From Flavobacteriales bacterium (GTDB lineage Bacteria; Bacteroidota; Bacteroidia; Flavobacteriales_D; Crocinitomicaceae), in NCBI GenBank assembly GCA_947497485.1, contig CANMHB010000006.1, forward strand, positions 113,697-177,696: a DNA stretch of 64,000 bases. The letters are read 5' to 3'. How positions within the stretch are numbered: position 1 is the stretch's first letter; each line of letters starts with the position of its first letter. This document shows, piece after piece, positions 28,033-37,491 of the stretch. Below the pieces are notes generated by a model. The model saw only the letters and a list, made by a program, of their open reading frames with translations, had not been told where the DNA came from and made no database searches. Made by a program: the position numbers and the translations under genes.

Positions 28033-28662
28033 TTACGCCTTCCTTTTCAAAAGGTTCATTTTATTCTCCTCCCCTTTTAGTAATCGGGATATATTCTTGC
28101 GATGCGCTATGACAACAAGAGAGGATAAGACTATGCTGAATATAATCATTATTCGTGTATCATTGCCCAGAACATAGTAACTAACAATAGGAAAAAGTAA
28201 CGCTGCACAAATTGCACCCAAAGAAACAAATCGCGATAATATGAATACTATCAAGAATAAAACGAGGCAAATAAATGCTGCCAACGGGTTAATACCAAAA
28301 ACAATCCCGAGTGAAGTTGCCACACCTTTCCCACCTCTAAAATCGGCGTAAATTGGAAAGACATGACCGAAAACGGCAGCGAACGAAGTGGTCAACTGCA
28401 AGATTAATTGTTCATCCTTGTAACCTTGAAAAAAGGAAGAAAAGAACAAAGGTAATGAAGCTGCCAGTGTACCCTTTAAAACATCGATTATTAAAACGAT
28501 CCAACCCATTTTTTTGCCTAGTACTCGGAAAGTATTTGTTGCACCAGCATTTTTACTTCCGTGCTCACGAATGTCAATTCCATGAAATCGTCGACCGAAC
28601 CATAGAGCGGTTGGAATTGACCCAATTAAATAACCTAATAATGTCAAACAAACAAGTAACAT
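28033..28662 (-). CDS. plsY: Acyl-phosphate:glycerol-3-phosphate acyltransferase PlsY
   Basis: This 209-residue integral membrane enzyme makes lysophosphatidic acid from acyl-phosphate and glycerol-3-phosphate. Its motifs are IGSIPTALW near the N-terminus, GSKNAGATN (glycerol phosphate site) and FRGGKGVATSLG. Hydrophobic helices cover most of the rest. Three bases separate it from the secreted orphan gene upstream, and 37 from the SPOR giant downstream. Confidence 0.96.
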   Translation of the reverse strand: MLLVCLTLLGYLIGSIPTALWFGRRFHGIDIREHGSKNAGATNTFRVLGKKMGWIVLIIDVLKGTLAASLPLFFSSFFQGYKDEQLILQLTTSFAAVFGHVFPIYADFRGGKGVATSLGIVFGINPLAAFICLVLFLIVFILSRFVSLGAICAALLFPIVSYYVLGNDTRIMIIFSIVLSSLVVIAHRKNISRLLKGEENKMNLLKRKA

Positions 28663-28665
28663 AGT

Positions 28666-31600
28666 CTATTTGTAAAGAAAATACCCTTTGAACTTTGAAA
28701 GTAAATTTAATGCATTACTTTCATCAATCAAATCAAATTTAAAATTTTTTGCTTTTCGTTTATCAGGTTTTATATCCGTTATTGTCTTTTTAAAGGTTTC
28801 ATCAGCTGAATAGAAGCCGAGATCACCATCCTTTTTGTCCATCAAATAGTACATAAAATAATTTTTTTCAGAAGGTGTTGTGAAATACCAATAAAAACTT
28901 TGTCCAGACTCATCCGAATAGGTTTGATTAAAGAACATTTGAAGATCCACCATTTTCATTACTGGAACGCCATTTACACTTACTAAACCAACTTGCTTTT
29001 GACGTCCAATTAAACCTTTTTCCACTTTTCTTCCACCTCCTTTGGTTGTACCAAAAGACTCAAGTTTGAGGCCAGCTAAAACAAACGTTTGATCCAAACC
29101 ATTTGGCATTTTCTTCAGTTTCTCTTCGTCGTAATCTTTAAATATTTCTTCCGCTTTTTCAGTTCCAATCCAACGAGCAAAATTGAAACGCAAACCATAA
29201 TTCGCTTTTTTCAGATCCAATTCTGGAAACTCCTCAACCATTTTAAGTTTATTACCTAAACTTTCTGTGACATCCTTTGAAACTGGAATTGTCACCCGAG
29301 CATTCATTGAAATAGAAGTTTTAAGTTCTTCTGTATTATATTCAATTTTTCCATAGCCATCTATGTTAACTTCGCCGTAATTCATACCCAGTTGAATATC
29401 TCCATTTCCCGTTAAAAAGCAAGTGCCGAGGTGTAATGTTAATAAATTTGACAAGGAATCCTTTTTATTTAATCGGTCTTTTGAGCCTATTTGAAATTCA
29501 TTTGCTTGTTCATTGAATTGAATATAGCCATTGGCTGAGTATAAATTTTGGTCTTTGGAACCCTCGATTTTGGATAAGAATGTAGGGTATATTCTTAAAC
29601 TATCCATTTTTTCACTATCCCGCCATAAAAATCCAGCGGCAAGCAGCTCGTTCTTCGCATTCACAACGCGCTCGGCAATCGGGATTTGAATTCTTTTAGC
29701 TTCAATTGTATCTGAAAACTTCATCCATGAACGATCATATTTACATGAATGATTTAACCTTGTTGATCCATCTAAAAACAAACCCTTGTTATTTGAGAAA
29801 ATATCGATTTTACCAAAGTAATCAAATTCCTTACTTAATTTGAAATTATCCTTTTCTAAAATTTCGCCTCTTGCAACCGTTAATTTCTTTTCGAATTTGA
29901 TTGATTTCATTGGAACAACAGTTACAAGACCATCTTTATCTTGATATGGATAATCACAAACTCCTTCAAATCGATTTCTTCCAAAAATCTGAATATTTGC
30001 ATTCGTAAATCGATGAAACGTATCAATGTCATTCGCAACTATCTGAGCGTTTTTTAAAGGATCTATTACGGCTGCTTTTCGAATTACGAGCTTGTTACTA
30101 TCTGGAAAAATACGAGCGTCACCAACTTCTACGAAATTTACTTTACCACAAAAAATAGCTTGTTGCTTTAGATCATATTTGGCGCTTAAAGACTTAAATT
30201 GCAGGGAATCTTGATCTTTATTTAATGAATAAAAGTTGTTTTTAACTATTCCAGCGCTGCTCTCAAAACTAGTTTCTCCTTTCTTATCCTTTTCGAAATC
30301 AATGGATTCACCATCCATAAACCATGTAAAGCGATCCATTTGACAGAAAAACTCATTTGGCGGAAATTTTATTCTCTTCGATCCGCTAGATGTAAAATCC
30401 CCTTTTCTATCCTTAAAAGTTACAAACGCCTTCAAACTATCTGATTGTATTGACAATGGATTCTCACCATGCTGACTAAATCGATTACGAAGAAAAAAGG
30501 AAGTGTTATCCGAATTAAATTCTAAATCGGTAAATACAAATTCATTGGATTTTAAGGTTGCGTCCTTTAGATCTAAATTCCCTCTACCAATTACACCATT
30601 TTTCGAAATTCTTACACCTCCAATTAGAAGCGCCTCTTGTTTAAACATTTCTAAAGGCATCTCTCTGTATGATGATACTTTTAATAAATCATTTTTGGGT
30701 TGATAACAAATATAAGCTTCATCTGATTTTATTTCAGGATATTTCATTCCAACTGAAGCTTGATTATTAAAAAACTTAGCCACACCAATAGTAGAATCAG
30801 GCAAGAAAGTTAATTTATTTGATACAGAATTAGAGTGAATAAAATCAATCGTTCCAGATCCTTGAAGTCCATTTCCAGAAAGAAATATCTTATTCTTATA
30901 TTTCGAATCTGTTCCATAAAAAGTATAGCCTTCCTCTGGAGCTTTTGTTATGAATCCAAAGGAATAATCATTCATGATTATTAAATTTTCAGTTAATTCA
31001 GGGAAAATTCCTCCAGAAATTAATTTACCGAATAAAACAAAACTTTTTTCATTAAAATTATCCAAACTGTCTATTTCAAAAGGCTTTAACAGATAATAAA
31101 ATCGTAGGCTATCGTAGGCCCCACTGACGATATCACTTGAATTATAAAATACTTGAGATTCTGATGCTGTTTTCACCAGAGGAAATCGATTGTTTTTACC
31201 TGTTTTACCTGAACGATTGGTGGATTCATCAATTTGCAACTCACCTTTAAAATTGCTAATTGTACTAATCATTGGTATGGTTTCTCCTGGCGCTCCATCT
31301 TGAGGATTTATTGGATTAACTCTAAAAAAAGCAAAATCAGAAGTTGGGATTTGAATTTTAAAATCTTGGTAATCGAACTTGGAAAGTGGGGTATGCACTT
31401 CAAATTTACCTGATACTAACCAACCCGAAAAACGAAGATCTCTGTTCTTCTCCATTATCACAAATGAAGAATCCAATACTATTTCTGTTTGTTGACTCTT
31501 CGACAGCAAAACCGATTCCACCTCATTAAACCGAATATTTAATTTATCCAAGTCAATTACGGCATATGCAATTTGACCGCGTCTTCTTTGAGAAACAATC

Positions 31601-33261
31601 TCATTATATTCAGCTAAACCCGGATCGTTATTGTCAAGAGAAGTTTTTATTGGACGAAAATCACAAATGATTCGAATATTATCATAATCCTGCTCTCCGG
31701 TGCTAGCACCAACATAATGCATGAGCTTATCCTCAACTAAAACCATTTTATTCTGACTATTGAATTGAACGAAACCATCAGCTGCCATATCGACTATTAA
31801 AATTTCGGCATTCGTAAGCGATTGACCAAGAGCCGTCGCAAATTCAGAAAATTTCATTAGTTTTTTTCCTGATTCTTTGACTTTTTTTGAGATTAACCCA
31901 AAAGGATGAGCTCCAGACATTCCCTTGTATTTTTGAAATAATTCACGATCAAAATAATCAAGAGATTCAACACGTGCATACCTTTGTTCGTTGGCAGTTC
32001 CTATATCAAAAGTGAAATAGGGTTGTTTCGAATTTAACCTCCAATTTAAAAGTGGAGCGTAAACGAATATTTTGAAATAAGAGTCATAAAATGGCAGCAT
32101 TTGTTTACCTTTCTGGGCAGAAGAAATACTAAGTAATTTAGACTTTAAATCAATATTCACATAAGATTCTGATTGAACCAAAGAATCCCCATTAGGATAA
32201 AAAAGTTTACTTTTCGCTTCTCGAGCTATGACCCTTTGTGGATTCATTTCAAATTTTAAAGCTGAAATTTCAAAAACTTCTTTTTTATTGTATTTTAAGA
32301 AAATTTTCGCTGGGTTTTCTGGTGTTCCCTGACCTACAAATTCGGCTCCATATAACGTAAATCCCCCATCATAATCCATGTTCTCGTTTAATTCAGGAAT
32401 TTTCAATCGTTTTTCAAAAGAATTAAATTGCGGAGAGCTCTCACCCTCCGTTAATTCTAGAATTGATTTGTCAATCAATTTACCAAGAATTGGAACGGTA
32501 AAATATGGTGTGGTTAACTCTACAGTATCGACCCTTAGCATTGCCTTGTTCATATCGAATTTATATCCTCTGATATTTGCAAATGTTTTCGTTTTATCAA
32601 ATTTTACTTTTTCCCAGGTAAGGGTTCCGTTCCTTCCTTCCCATTTATTTTTGAATACATCTAAAACGCCTGAAGTATTATAGACAACAATGCTGTCACT
32701 TACCTCATTCTCACTAATTACTCGACAGATTAAATCTCCATTTGTACATTGAATCGACAATTTCTTATCATTATTCCAAACTAAATTTCCTTTTTCGTAA
32801 AACCAACGAAAATCACCTTGATTACTCAAGGCTCCATATTTATAAAGATTTTTGGAGAAAGTAATTAATAAACTCAGTTGATCTTCATTACCCAAATATC
32901 CTTTAATTATTGTTTGCCATTCCGAATTAAAGTTAGCGTTGAATTTTCCGTCAATTTGAAAAACCCAACATTGCATATACTCGTACAATTGAGGATAAAT
33001 AGGGATTTTTTTTGATTCAAACTCGTTACAGGCTGAAACCATTTTCGAGAAATGTGAATCGGTCATTTTTGAGGATTTCAATAATCGAGGTAATTCTTTT
33101 TTTATCCAATCGTTTGCTCCAGGATCATCTATTATCCCCTGCCAAACTTTGACAAATTTATCTTTATCATTTGGGAATTGTTGAGCATTCAACTCAAATG
33201 AAAAAAAGAAGGTTAATAAACCTATTAAGGTCAGATAAAAATTATGTTTCATACACTTCAT
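28666..33261 (-). CDS. Large secreted orphan protein, all-beta
   Basis: This 1531-residue protein has a signal peptide ending near FELNAQQ. A short helical region (about 30-170) is followed by a very long stretch of strand-turn-strand segments such as GNLDLKDATLKSNEFVFTD and GKVNFVEVGDARIFPDSN. The periodic pattern with G-N/D turns resembles a beta-solenoid or OstA/LptA-like jelly-roll array, which is inference. No sorting domain, catalytic motif or membrane helix is apparent. It overlaps prmA by four bases and precedes plsY by three, so its expression is tied to housekeeping genes. The function is unknown. Confidence 0.7.
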   Translation of the reverse strand: MKCMKHNFYLTLIGLLTFFFSFELNAQQFPNDKDKFVKVWQGIIDDPGANDWIKKELPRLLKSSKMTDSHFSKMVSACNEFESKKIPIYPQLYEYMQCWVFQIDGKFNANFNSEWQTIIKGYLGNEDQLSLLITFSKNLYKYGALSNQGDFRWFYEKGNLVWNNDKKLSIQCTNGDLICRVISENEVSDSIVVYNTSGVLDVFKNKWEGRNGTLTWEKVKFDKTKTFANIRGYKFDMNKAMLRVDTVELTTPYFTVPILGKLIDKSILELTEGESSPQFNSFEKRLKIPELNENMDYDGGFTLYGAEFVGQGTPENPAKIFLKYNKKEVFEISALKFEMNPQRVIAREAKSKLFYPNGDSLVQSESYVNIDLKSKLLSISSAQKGKQMLPFYDSYFKIFVYAPLLNWRLNSKQPYFTFDIGTANEQRYARVESLDYFDRELFQKYKGMSGAHPFGLISKKVKESGKKLMKFSEFATALGQSLTNAEILIVDMAADGFVQFNSQNKMVLVEDKLMHYVGASTGEQDYDNIRIICDFRPIKTSLDNNDPGLAEYNEIVSQRRRGQIAYAVIDLDKLNIRFNEVESVLLSKSQQTEIVLDSSFVIMEKNRDLRFSGWLVSGKFEVHTPLSKFDYQDFKIQIPTSDFAFFRVNPINPQDGAPGETIPMISTISNFKGELQIDESTNRSGKTGKNNRFPLVKTASESQVFYNSSDIVSGAYDSLRFYYLLKPFEIDSLDNFNEKSFVLFGKLISGGIFPELTENLIIMNDYSFGFITKAPEEGYTFYGTDSKYKNKIFLSGNGLQGSGTIDFIHSNSVSNKLTFLPDSTIGVAKFFNNQASVGMKYPEIKSDEAYICYQPKNDLLKVSSYREMPLEMFKQEALLIGGVRISKNGVIGRGNLDLKDATLKSNEFVFTDLEFNSDNTSFFLRNRFSQHGENPLSIQSDSLKAFVTFKDRKGDFTSSGSKRIKFPPNEFFCQMDRFTWFMDGESIDFEKDKKGETSFESSAGIVKNNFYSLNKDQDSLQFKSLSAKYDLKQQAIFCGKVNFVEVGDARIFPDSNKLVIRKAAVIDPLKNAQIVANDIDTFHRFTNANIQIFGRNRFEGVCDYPYQDKDGLVTVVPMKSIKFEKKLTVARGEILEKDNFKLSKEFDYFGKIDIFSNNKGLFLDGSTRLNHSCKYDRSWMKFSDTIEAKRIQIPIAERVVNAKNELLAAGFLWRDSEKMDSLRIYPTFLSKIEGSKDQNLYSANGYIQFNEQANEFQIGSKDRLNKKDSLSNLLTLHLGTCFLTGNGDIQLGMNYGEVNIDGYGKIEYNTEELKTSISMNARVTIPVSKDVTESLGNKLKMVEEFPELDLKKANYGLRFNFARWIGTEKAEEIFKDYDEEKLKKMPNGLDQTFVLAGLKLESFGTTKGGGRKVEKGLIGRQKQVGLVSVNGVPVMKMVDLQMFFNQTYSDESGQSFYWYFTTPSEKNYFMYYLMDKKDGDLGFYSADETFKKTITDIKPDKRKAKNFKFDLIDESNALNLLSKFKGYFLYK

Positions 33262-34094
33262 AGTTTAATAAACTTCAACATGGACCATCCTTCCCGATTT
33301 TCAGAATATTCAAATTCAAGGTTATTTTCGTTAGCTGCTAACTTCAATTCATTTTCATCACTTGTAAAGAAACCACTTAATAGTAAAGTTCCACCAGAAT
33401 ATAAAAGATTCGAATATCCAGGAAGATGAGCTTTCAAAACATTTTTATTAATATTCGCAAGTATGAGGTTAAAATTCCCACTAACTTGGTCTATATCCCC
33501 TAAATAACTTGAGATATTATGACAATCGTTTTTTTCTGAATTTTCCCTACAATTTTCAACTGACCAAGGCTCAATATCATAAGCATCAACATGCAAAGCA
33601 CCTAACTTTTCAGCTAAAATGGCTAATACACCTGTACCAGAACCCATATCTAAAACGACCTGATCCTTCAAGTCCAAATCAAACATGGTTTTACACATTA
33701 AATAGGTTGTTTGATGATGTCCGGTACCAAATGACATTTTAGGTTCAATGACAATAATTTGTCCTGAAAAATCATTAACACGATGAAAGGGTGCAATAAT
33801 TTGCAATTTATCTTCTATAATTACAGGTTCAAACTGTGACTCCCATACTGCATTCCAATTTTGTTGAGGAATTAATGTCAAATTATAAGAAAAATCAAGT
33901 TCTTTTTGAGAATTAAGTTCCTTCAAAATCACCTCAAAATTCTCTTTTTGAAAAAGTTCTTCTTGGATATAAGCCTTCACCTTAGGTTTTTCCTCTTGAA
34001 AACTTTCAAAATCTTGTTCAGATAAATAAGCAATTAAAACCTCATTCCAAGGATTAAAAGGTGAAAGATTAAACTCAACCTCAATGTAATTCAT
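33258..34094 (-). CDS. prmA: Ribosomal protein L11 methyltransferase
   Basis: This 278-residue SAM-dependent enzyme trimethylates ribosomal protein L11. It opens with MNYIEVEFNLSPFNPWNEVL. The SAM loop is LDMGSGTGVLAILAEKLGA, with Asp in VDAYDIEPWSVENCREN. The post-I motif ILANINKNVLKAHLP carries the NxN characteristic of PrmA. The gene overlaps tpiA by 14 bases and the secreted orphan by four, so it is part of the long minus-strand run. Confidence 0.95.
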   Translation of the reverse strand: MNYIEVEFNLSPFNPWNEVLIAYLSEQDFESFQEEKPKVKAYIQEELFQKENFEVILKELNSQKELDFSYNLTLIPQQNWNAVWESQFEPVIIEDKLQIIAPFHRVNDFSGQIIVIEPKMSFGTGHHQTTYLMCKTMFDLDLKDQVVLDMGSGTGVLAILAEKLGALHVDAYDIEPWSVENCRENSEKNDCHNISSYLGDIDQVSGNFNLILANINKNVLKAHLPGYSNLLYSGGTLLLSGFFTSDENELKLAANENNLEFEYSENREGWSMLKFIKL

Positions 34095-34827
34095 AAAGTG
34101 CTTTTAATATTTCATGAAATGATTCACTTTTCAAAGAGGCTCCACCGATTAAACCACCATCGACATTCTCACATGCAAATAATTCGCTTGCGTTCTTTTC
34201 GTTACAACTCCCTCCGTATAAAATTGAAACCTTTTCAGCAAGTTCGTTGCCAAATTTATATGATATAGCAGTTCGAATTTCACGATGCATTTCCTCGGCT
34301 TGTTCGGAAGTCGCAGTCATTCCCGTACCAATTGCCCATATTGGTTCGTAAGCAATTGCAATTTGATCCCATTTTTCTGACGGAACTTGAAATAATGCTA
34401 ATTCCAGTTGATTTACAACATATTCAACATGATTTTCGCTCTGGCGAATATCTAGAGGTTCTCCGCAGCAAAAAATTAGATTGAAACCATTTTCAATCGC
34501 AGCATCTACTTTTTTTCTTAAAATTTCATCTGTTTCAGCAAAAAGTTGACGCCTTTCAGAGTGACCAATTAGAACGTGATTAACATTACAACTTCTAAGT
34601 TGGTTCAAGGATATTTCACCTGTGAATGCTCCAGCGTTTTCAAAATAGAAATTTTGAGCGCCTATTGTCAACGAATTGTATTGTGCCAATTCAGTTAAAT
34701 AAAGTGCAGAACTATAAATTTGAACGTTCTGATTATCGGTGAATTGTGAGAATTGTCTATATAATTCAAGAGCCTCATTACGAAGCAAATTCATTTTCCA
34801 ATTTGCCGCAAGTATTTTTTTTCGCAT
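34081..34827 (-). CDS. tpiA: Triosephosphate isomerase
   Basis: This 248-residue glycolytic TIM-barrel enzyme has all catalytic residues: Lys11 in AANWKMN, His89 in IGHSERR and Glu161 in AYEPIWAIGTG. LYGGSCNEKNA and DGGLIGGASL form the phosphate-binding end. Length is canonical. It lies 36 bases after the BT_3928-like gene. Confidence 0.98.
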   Translation of the reverse strand: MRKKILAANWKMNLLRNEALELYRQFSQFTDNQNVQIYSSALYLTELAQYNSLTIGAQNFYFENAGAFTGEISLNQLRSCNVNHVLIGHSERRQLFAETDEILRKKVDAAIENGFNLIFCCGEPLDIRQSENHVEYVVNQLELALFQVPSEKWDQIAIAYEPIWAIGTGMTATSEQAEEMHREIRTAISYKFGNELAEKVSILYGGSCNEKNASELFACENVDGGLIGGASLKSESFHEILKALYELH

Positions 34828-34863
34828 TCACTAATGTAATGCTTTTTTAGTTTCTGAAAAATG

Positions 34864-35961
34864 CTATTGCACGATTTTTTTAAACTCTTCTTTATTGAAT
34901 TTATCTTTATCGATACCACTATAGAATTTTTGAATATTTCCATTCCATAAATAGGCTACACCTGGTGTATCTCTTCCATTCCCGATTGTTTGCCAAAACT
35001 CTATAATGTCCATTACATAATTTGGGTATTCAGATCCAGCAAATTTGAAAAATGCCGGGATTTCCTCTGGACCTTCATCCATAAATATGACATAAATATC
35101 TGGAAAGGAAGGATCTTTTTTCTTCAATTCAGTAAGCTCTTTAGCTGTTTGCATACAGTGTTCACATGTTGGAGCGAAAAAACAAAGTACTTTTTTACCT
35201 TCATCTATTTTTGGGAATATTTTAGCGAAACCAGACTTTTTCTTTTTTGGACCTAAATCTTTAATTTCTTTGACTTGAGTCGTATCTTTTTTAATCCCTT
35301 TTGATTGTTCAGTATTTTCATCAATTGTATCTGATTTAATTTGACTAACCTCGGTAGGCTCTTTAATAACAGTAGTTACTTTTGGTTTTTCAGTTTGAGA
35401 TTTTATTGGAATCATTAAAAATAATGTTGCCACACAAATTAATGTTAGTGATCCGACTGAAACAGGACTAGATTTGGAATTTAACATATCGCTAAATTTA
35501 AAATTCAGTAAAAAAAGTAAACCAATTGAAACTAGGTTTTTAATTAATGCTTGTAAAGGCGTCATAGGAAGTAAACTTCCAAAACACCCACAATTTCCCT
35601 TATTTCCTCCGGTCGCTATTTCAATAGTTAAGTGAACACAGAAAAACGCAAGCATCAAAATGGTAGCTGGAATAACAATCTTTTTCAGATTAAAGGGCAA
35701 TAAGATTAAAAAGCCAAGTGCGAATTCAACTCCAATTAAAAATCGAGATAAAAATGCCGCAAGTCCTCTTCCAAATCCGAGCGGATAAAGTTGCGTATAT
35801 TCAAATTTCGAAATACTATAGAACATAGAAGGATCCGGATAGATTTTTCCAAATGCCGAAACGAGAAAAAGAGCAGCGATTATTATCCTGATACCCCAAG
35901 ATGCATAAAATTTCCAATTTTGAAAATTATTGCTTGAATCAATTAATGTTTCTTTAGACAT
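34864..35961 (-). CDS. BT_3928-like protein: DoxX/MauE membrane domain fused to thioredoxin-like domain
   Basis: This 365-residue protein joins four membrane helices to a C-terminal thioredoxin-like domain. The membrane half (about 15-185) is DoxX/MauE-like and has the NCGCFGSLLPMTP loop. A polar Lys/Thr/Glu linker leads to the redox domain with FFAPTCEHCMQT, Cys266 and Cys269. It fits a quinone-linked or disulfide-relay role in the envelope, but none is proven. The arrangement next to tpiA, DUF1599 and folP recurs in Bacteroidota from memory of known genomes. Confidence 0.8.
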   Translation of the reverse strand: MSKETLIDSSNNFQNWKFYASWGIRIIIAALFLVSAFGKIYPDPSMFYSISKFEYTQLYPLGFGRGLAAFLSRFLIGVEFALGFLILLPFNLKKIVIPATILMLAFFCVHLTIEIATGGNKGNCGCFGSLLPMTPLQALIKNLVSIGLLFLLNFKFSDMLNSKSSPVSVGSLTLICVATLFLMIPIKSQTEKPKVTTVIKEPTEVSQIKSDTIDENTEQSKGIKKDTTQVKEIKDLGPKKKKSGFAKIFPKIDEGKKVLCFFAPTCEHCMQTAKELTELKKKDPSFPDIYVIFMDEGPEEIPAFFKFAGSEYPNYVMDIIEFWQTIGNGRDTPGVAYLWNGNIQKFYSGIDKDKFNKEEFKKIVQ

Positions 35962-36023
35962 ATTTTAGATTTTTTATCGAAGATATAAACTATCAAAAAG
36001 TAGCATTGTCATTTAACAAAGCC

Positions 36024-36566
36024 TTAACATTCACCTCCTAAGTGAATTAGGGCAAAAACGGAGTAATTTAACATGTCAAAATAGTTTCCTTCCACGCCCT
36101 CGCTTGCGATGGTTTTGCCACGATTATCCTCTATCTGCTTAATTCTCAATACTTTCGTTAAAATCAAATCCGTTAACGAACTAACGCGCATGTCTCGCCA
36201 TGCTTCTCCATAATCATGATTTTTTCGCTTCATAAGATTAGTGGCCTCCTCCTCAATCTCTTTATAAAAAATCAAAGCCTGTGTTGGAGAAAGACTTTCA
36301 TTGAAGTCTGCAGGATAGCGAAGCTGAATCAAAGCCATGATACAATAATTTACTATGGCCTGAAAGGCATCTTCAAAAGATTCACCAACCTTATTTTCTC
36401 CTGTCTCCTGAATCGTTCTTATTCGTTGAGCTTTAATAAAAATTTGATCCGTAAGCGAACTGGTTCTCAAAATTCGCCATGATGTGCCATAGTCAATTGA
36501 TTTTTTTTCAAAAATCTCTCGGCAACTATTCATTACATTTGTATACTGACTTAAAGTTCTATCCAT
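36024..36566 (-). CDS. DUF1599 protein, two repeats
   Basis: This 180-residue protein (ATG 36566, MDRTLSQYTNVM) contains two copies of the same 60-70-residue module, KSIDYGTSWRILRTSSLTDQ and KNHDYGEAWRDMRVSSLTDL. The Y-G-x-x-W-R and S-S-L-T-D motifs are shared. This is the DUF1599 family, grouped by some with nucleotide-modification enzymes; I cannot assign a reaction. A longer TTG start at 36584 would overlap the folP start and is rejected. It is divergent from folP, with 11 bases between the starts. Confidence 0.8.
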   Translation of the reverse strand: MDRTLSQYTNVMNSCREIFEKKSIDYGTSWRILRTSSLTDQIFIKAQRIRTIQETGENKVGESFEDAFQAIVNYCIMALIQLRYPADFNESLSPTQALIFYKEIEEEATNLMKRKNHDYGEAWRDMRVSSLTDLILTKVLRIKQIEDNRGKTIASEGVEGNYFDMLNYSVFALIHLGGEC

Positions 36567-36577
36567 AATTGTAAAGC

Positions 36578-37423
36578 ATGACAAAATTAACTGATTTCAA
36601 GCAAAACAAGTCTATAAAAGTAAAAGGAAAATTAATTGACCTTTACTATCCAAAAATTATGGGTATTGTAAACTTGACGCCTGATTCTTTTTATGCAAAA
36701 AGCAGAATTGCAAAGATTGATGATCTTTTGCTAAAAGCAAACGACATGATAAGTAATGGCGCTGAAATACTTGACATTGGAGGTGTTTCAACAAGACCTG
36801 GAGCAAAACAATTAAGTACGAAAGACGAATTAAATCGAATTCTCAAATCAATAAAGATTTTAAGAAAAGAATTTCCAAATATTTTAATTTCATTGGATAC
36901 ATATAAATCTGAAACCGCTCGAATCGGATTGAATGAAGGAGTAGATATTATAAATGATATTTCTAGTGGTGTGATTGACGATAAACTTTTTTCTATTATT
37001 GCCACAAAGAAATGTCCCTACATTCTCACGCACAGCAATGGTATGGCAGATAAAAAGTTTGAAAGCACCGAGAGTGAAAACATTATTCAAAACTTGATTC
37101 ATTTTTTCTCGGAGAAAATTAATTATTTGCATCAACTAGGGGTAATAGATATTGTAATTGATCCAGGTTTTGGTTTTGGAAAAACAATTGAACAAAACTT
37201 CGAAATTTTAAGAAATTTCGAGATGCTCAAAATTTTAAACAAACCTATATTAGTTGGGGTATCAAGAAAGTCAATGATATACAAAAAACTTGAAATTTTA
37301 GCAGAGGAATCAATGAATGGCACATCAGCTCTTCACGCTATTCTTCTCGACCGCGGAGCAAATATCTTTAGGGTTCATGATGTTCAAGAGATGCATCAAA
37401 TTAGGACTTTACTTACGAGATGA
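36578..37423 (+). CDS. folP: Dihydropteroate synthase
   Basis: This 281-residue TIM barrel condenses p-aminobenzoate with dihydropterin pyrophosphate in folate synthesis. MGIVNLTPDSF begins at Met28; the preceding segment contains a strand KVKGKLIDLYYPK usual in Bacteroidota FolP, so ATG 36578 is kept. ILDIGGVSTRPGA, SLDTYK, NDISSG, VIDPGFGFGKT and GVSRKS follow in order, ending RVHDVQE. The gene is divergent from DUF1599. Confidence 0.96.
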   Translation: MTKLTDFKQNKSIKVKGKLIDLYYPKIMGIVNLTPDSFYAKSRIAKIDDLLLKANDMISNGAEILDIGGVSTRPGAKQLSTKDELNRILKSIKILRKEFPNILISLDTYKSETARIGLNEGVDIINDISSGVIDDKLFSIIATKKCPYILTHSNGMADKKFESTESENIIQNLIHFFSEKINYLHQLGVIDIVIDPGFGFGKTIEQNFEILRNFEMLKILNKPILVGVSRKSMIYKKLEILAEESMNGTSALHAILLDRGANIFRVHDVQEMHQIRTLLTR

Positions 37424-37491
37424 ACGATATTTTTTGCATAAGTTGAAACTTTTTTCATTACTTTCGTAAAATTGTCACGAAAATCAAACAC

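Noticed and set aside
36024..36566. DUF1599 as part of a DNA-modification or phage-defence system
   Set aside because: Families near it have been linked to nucleotide modification, but the neighbours here are metabolic genes and there is no methyltransferase or nuclease partner.
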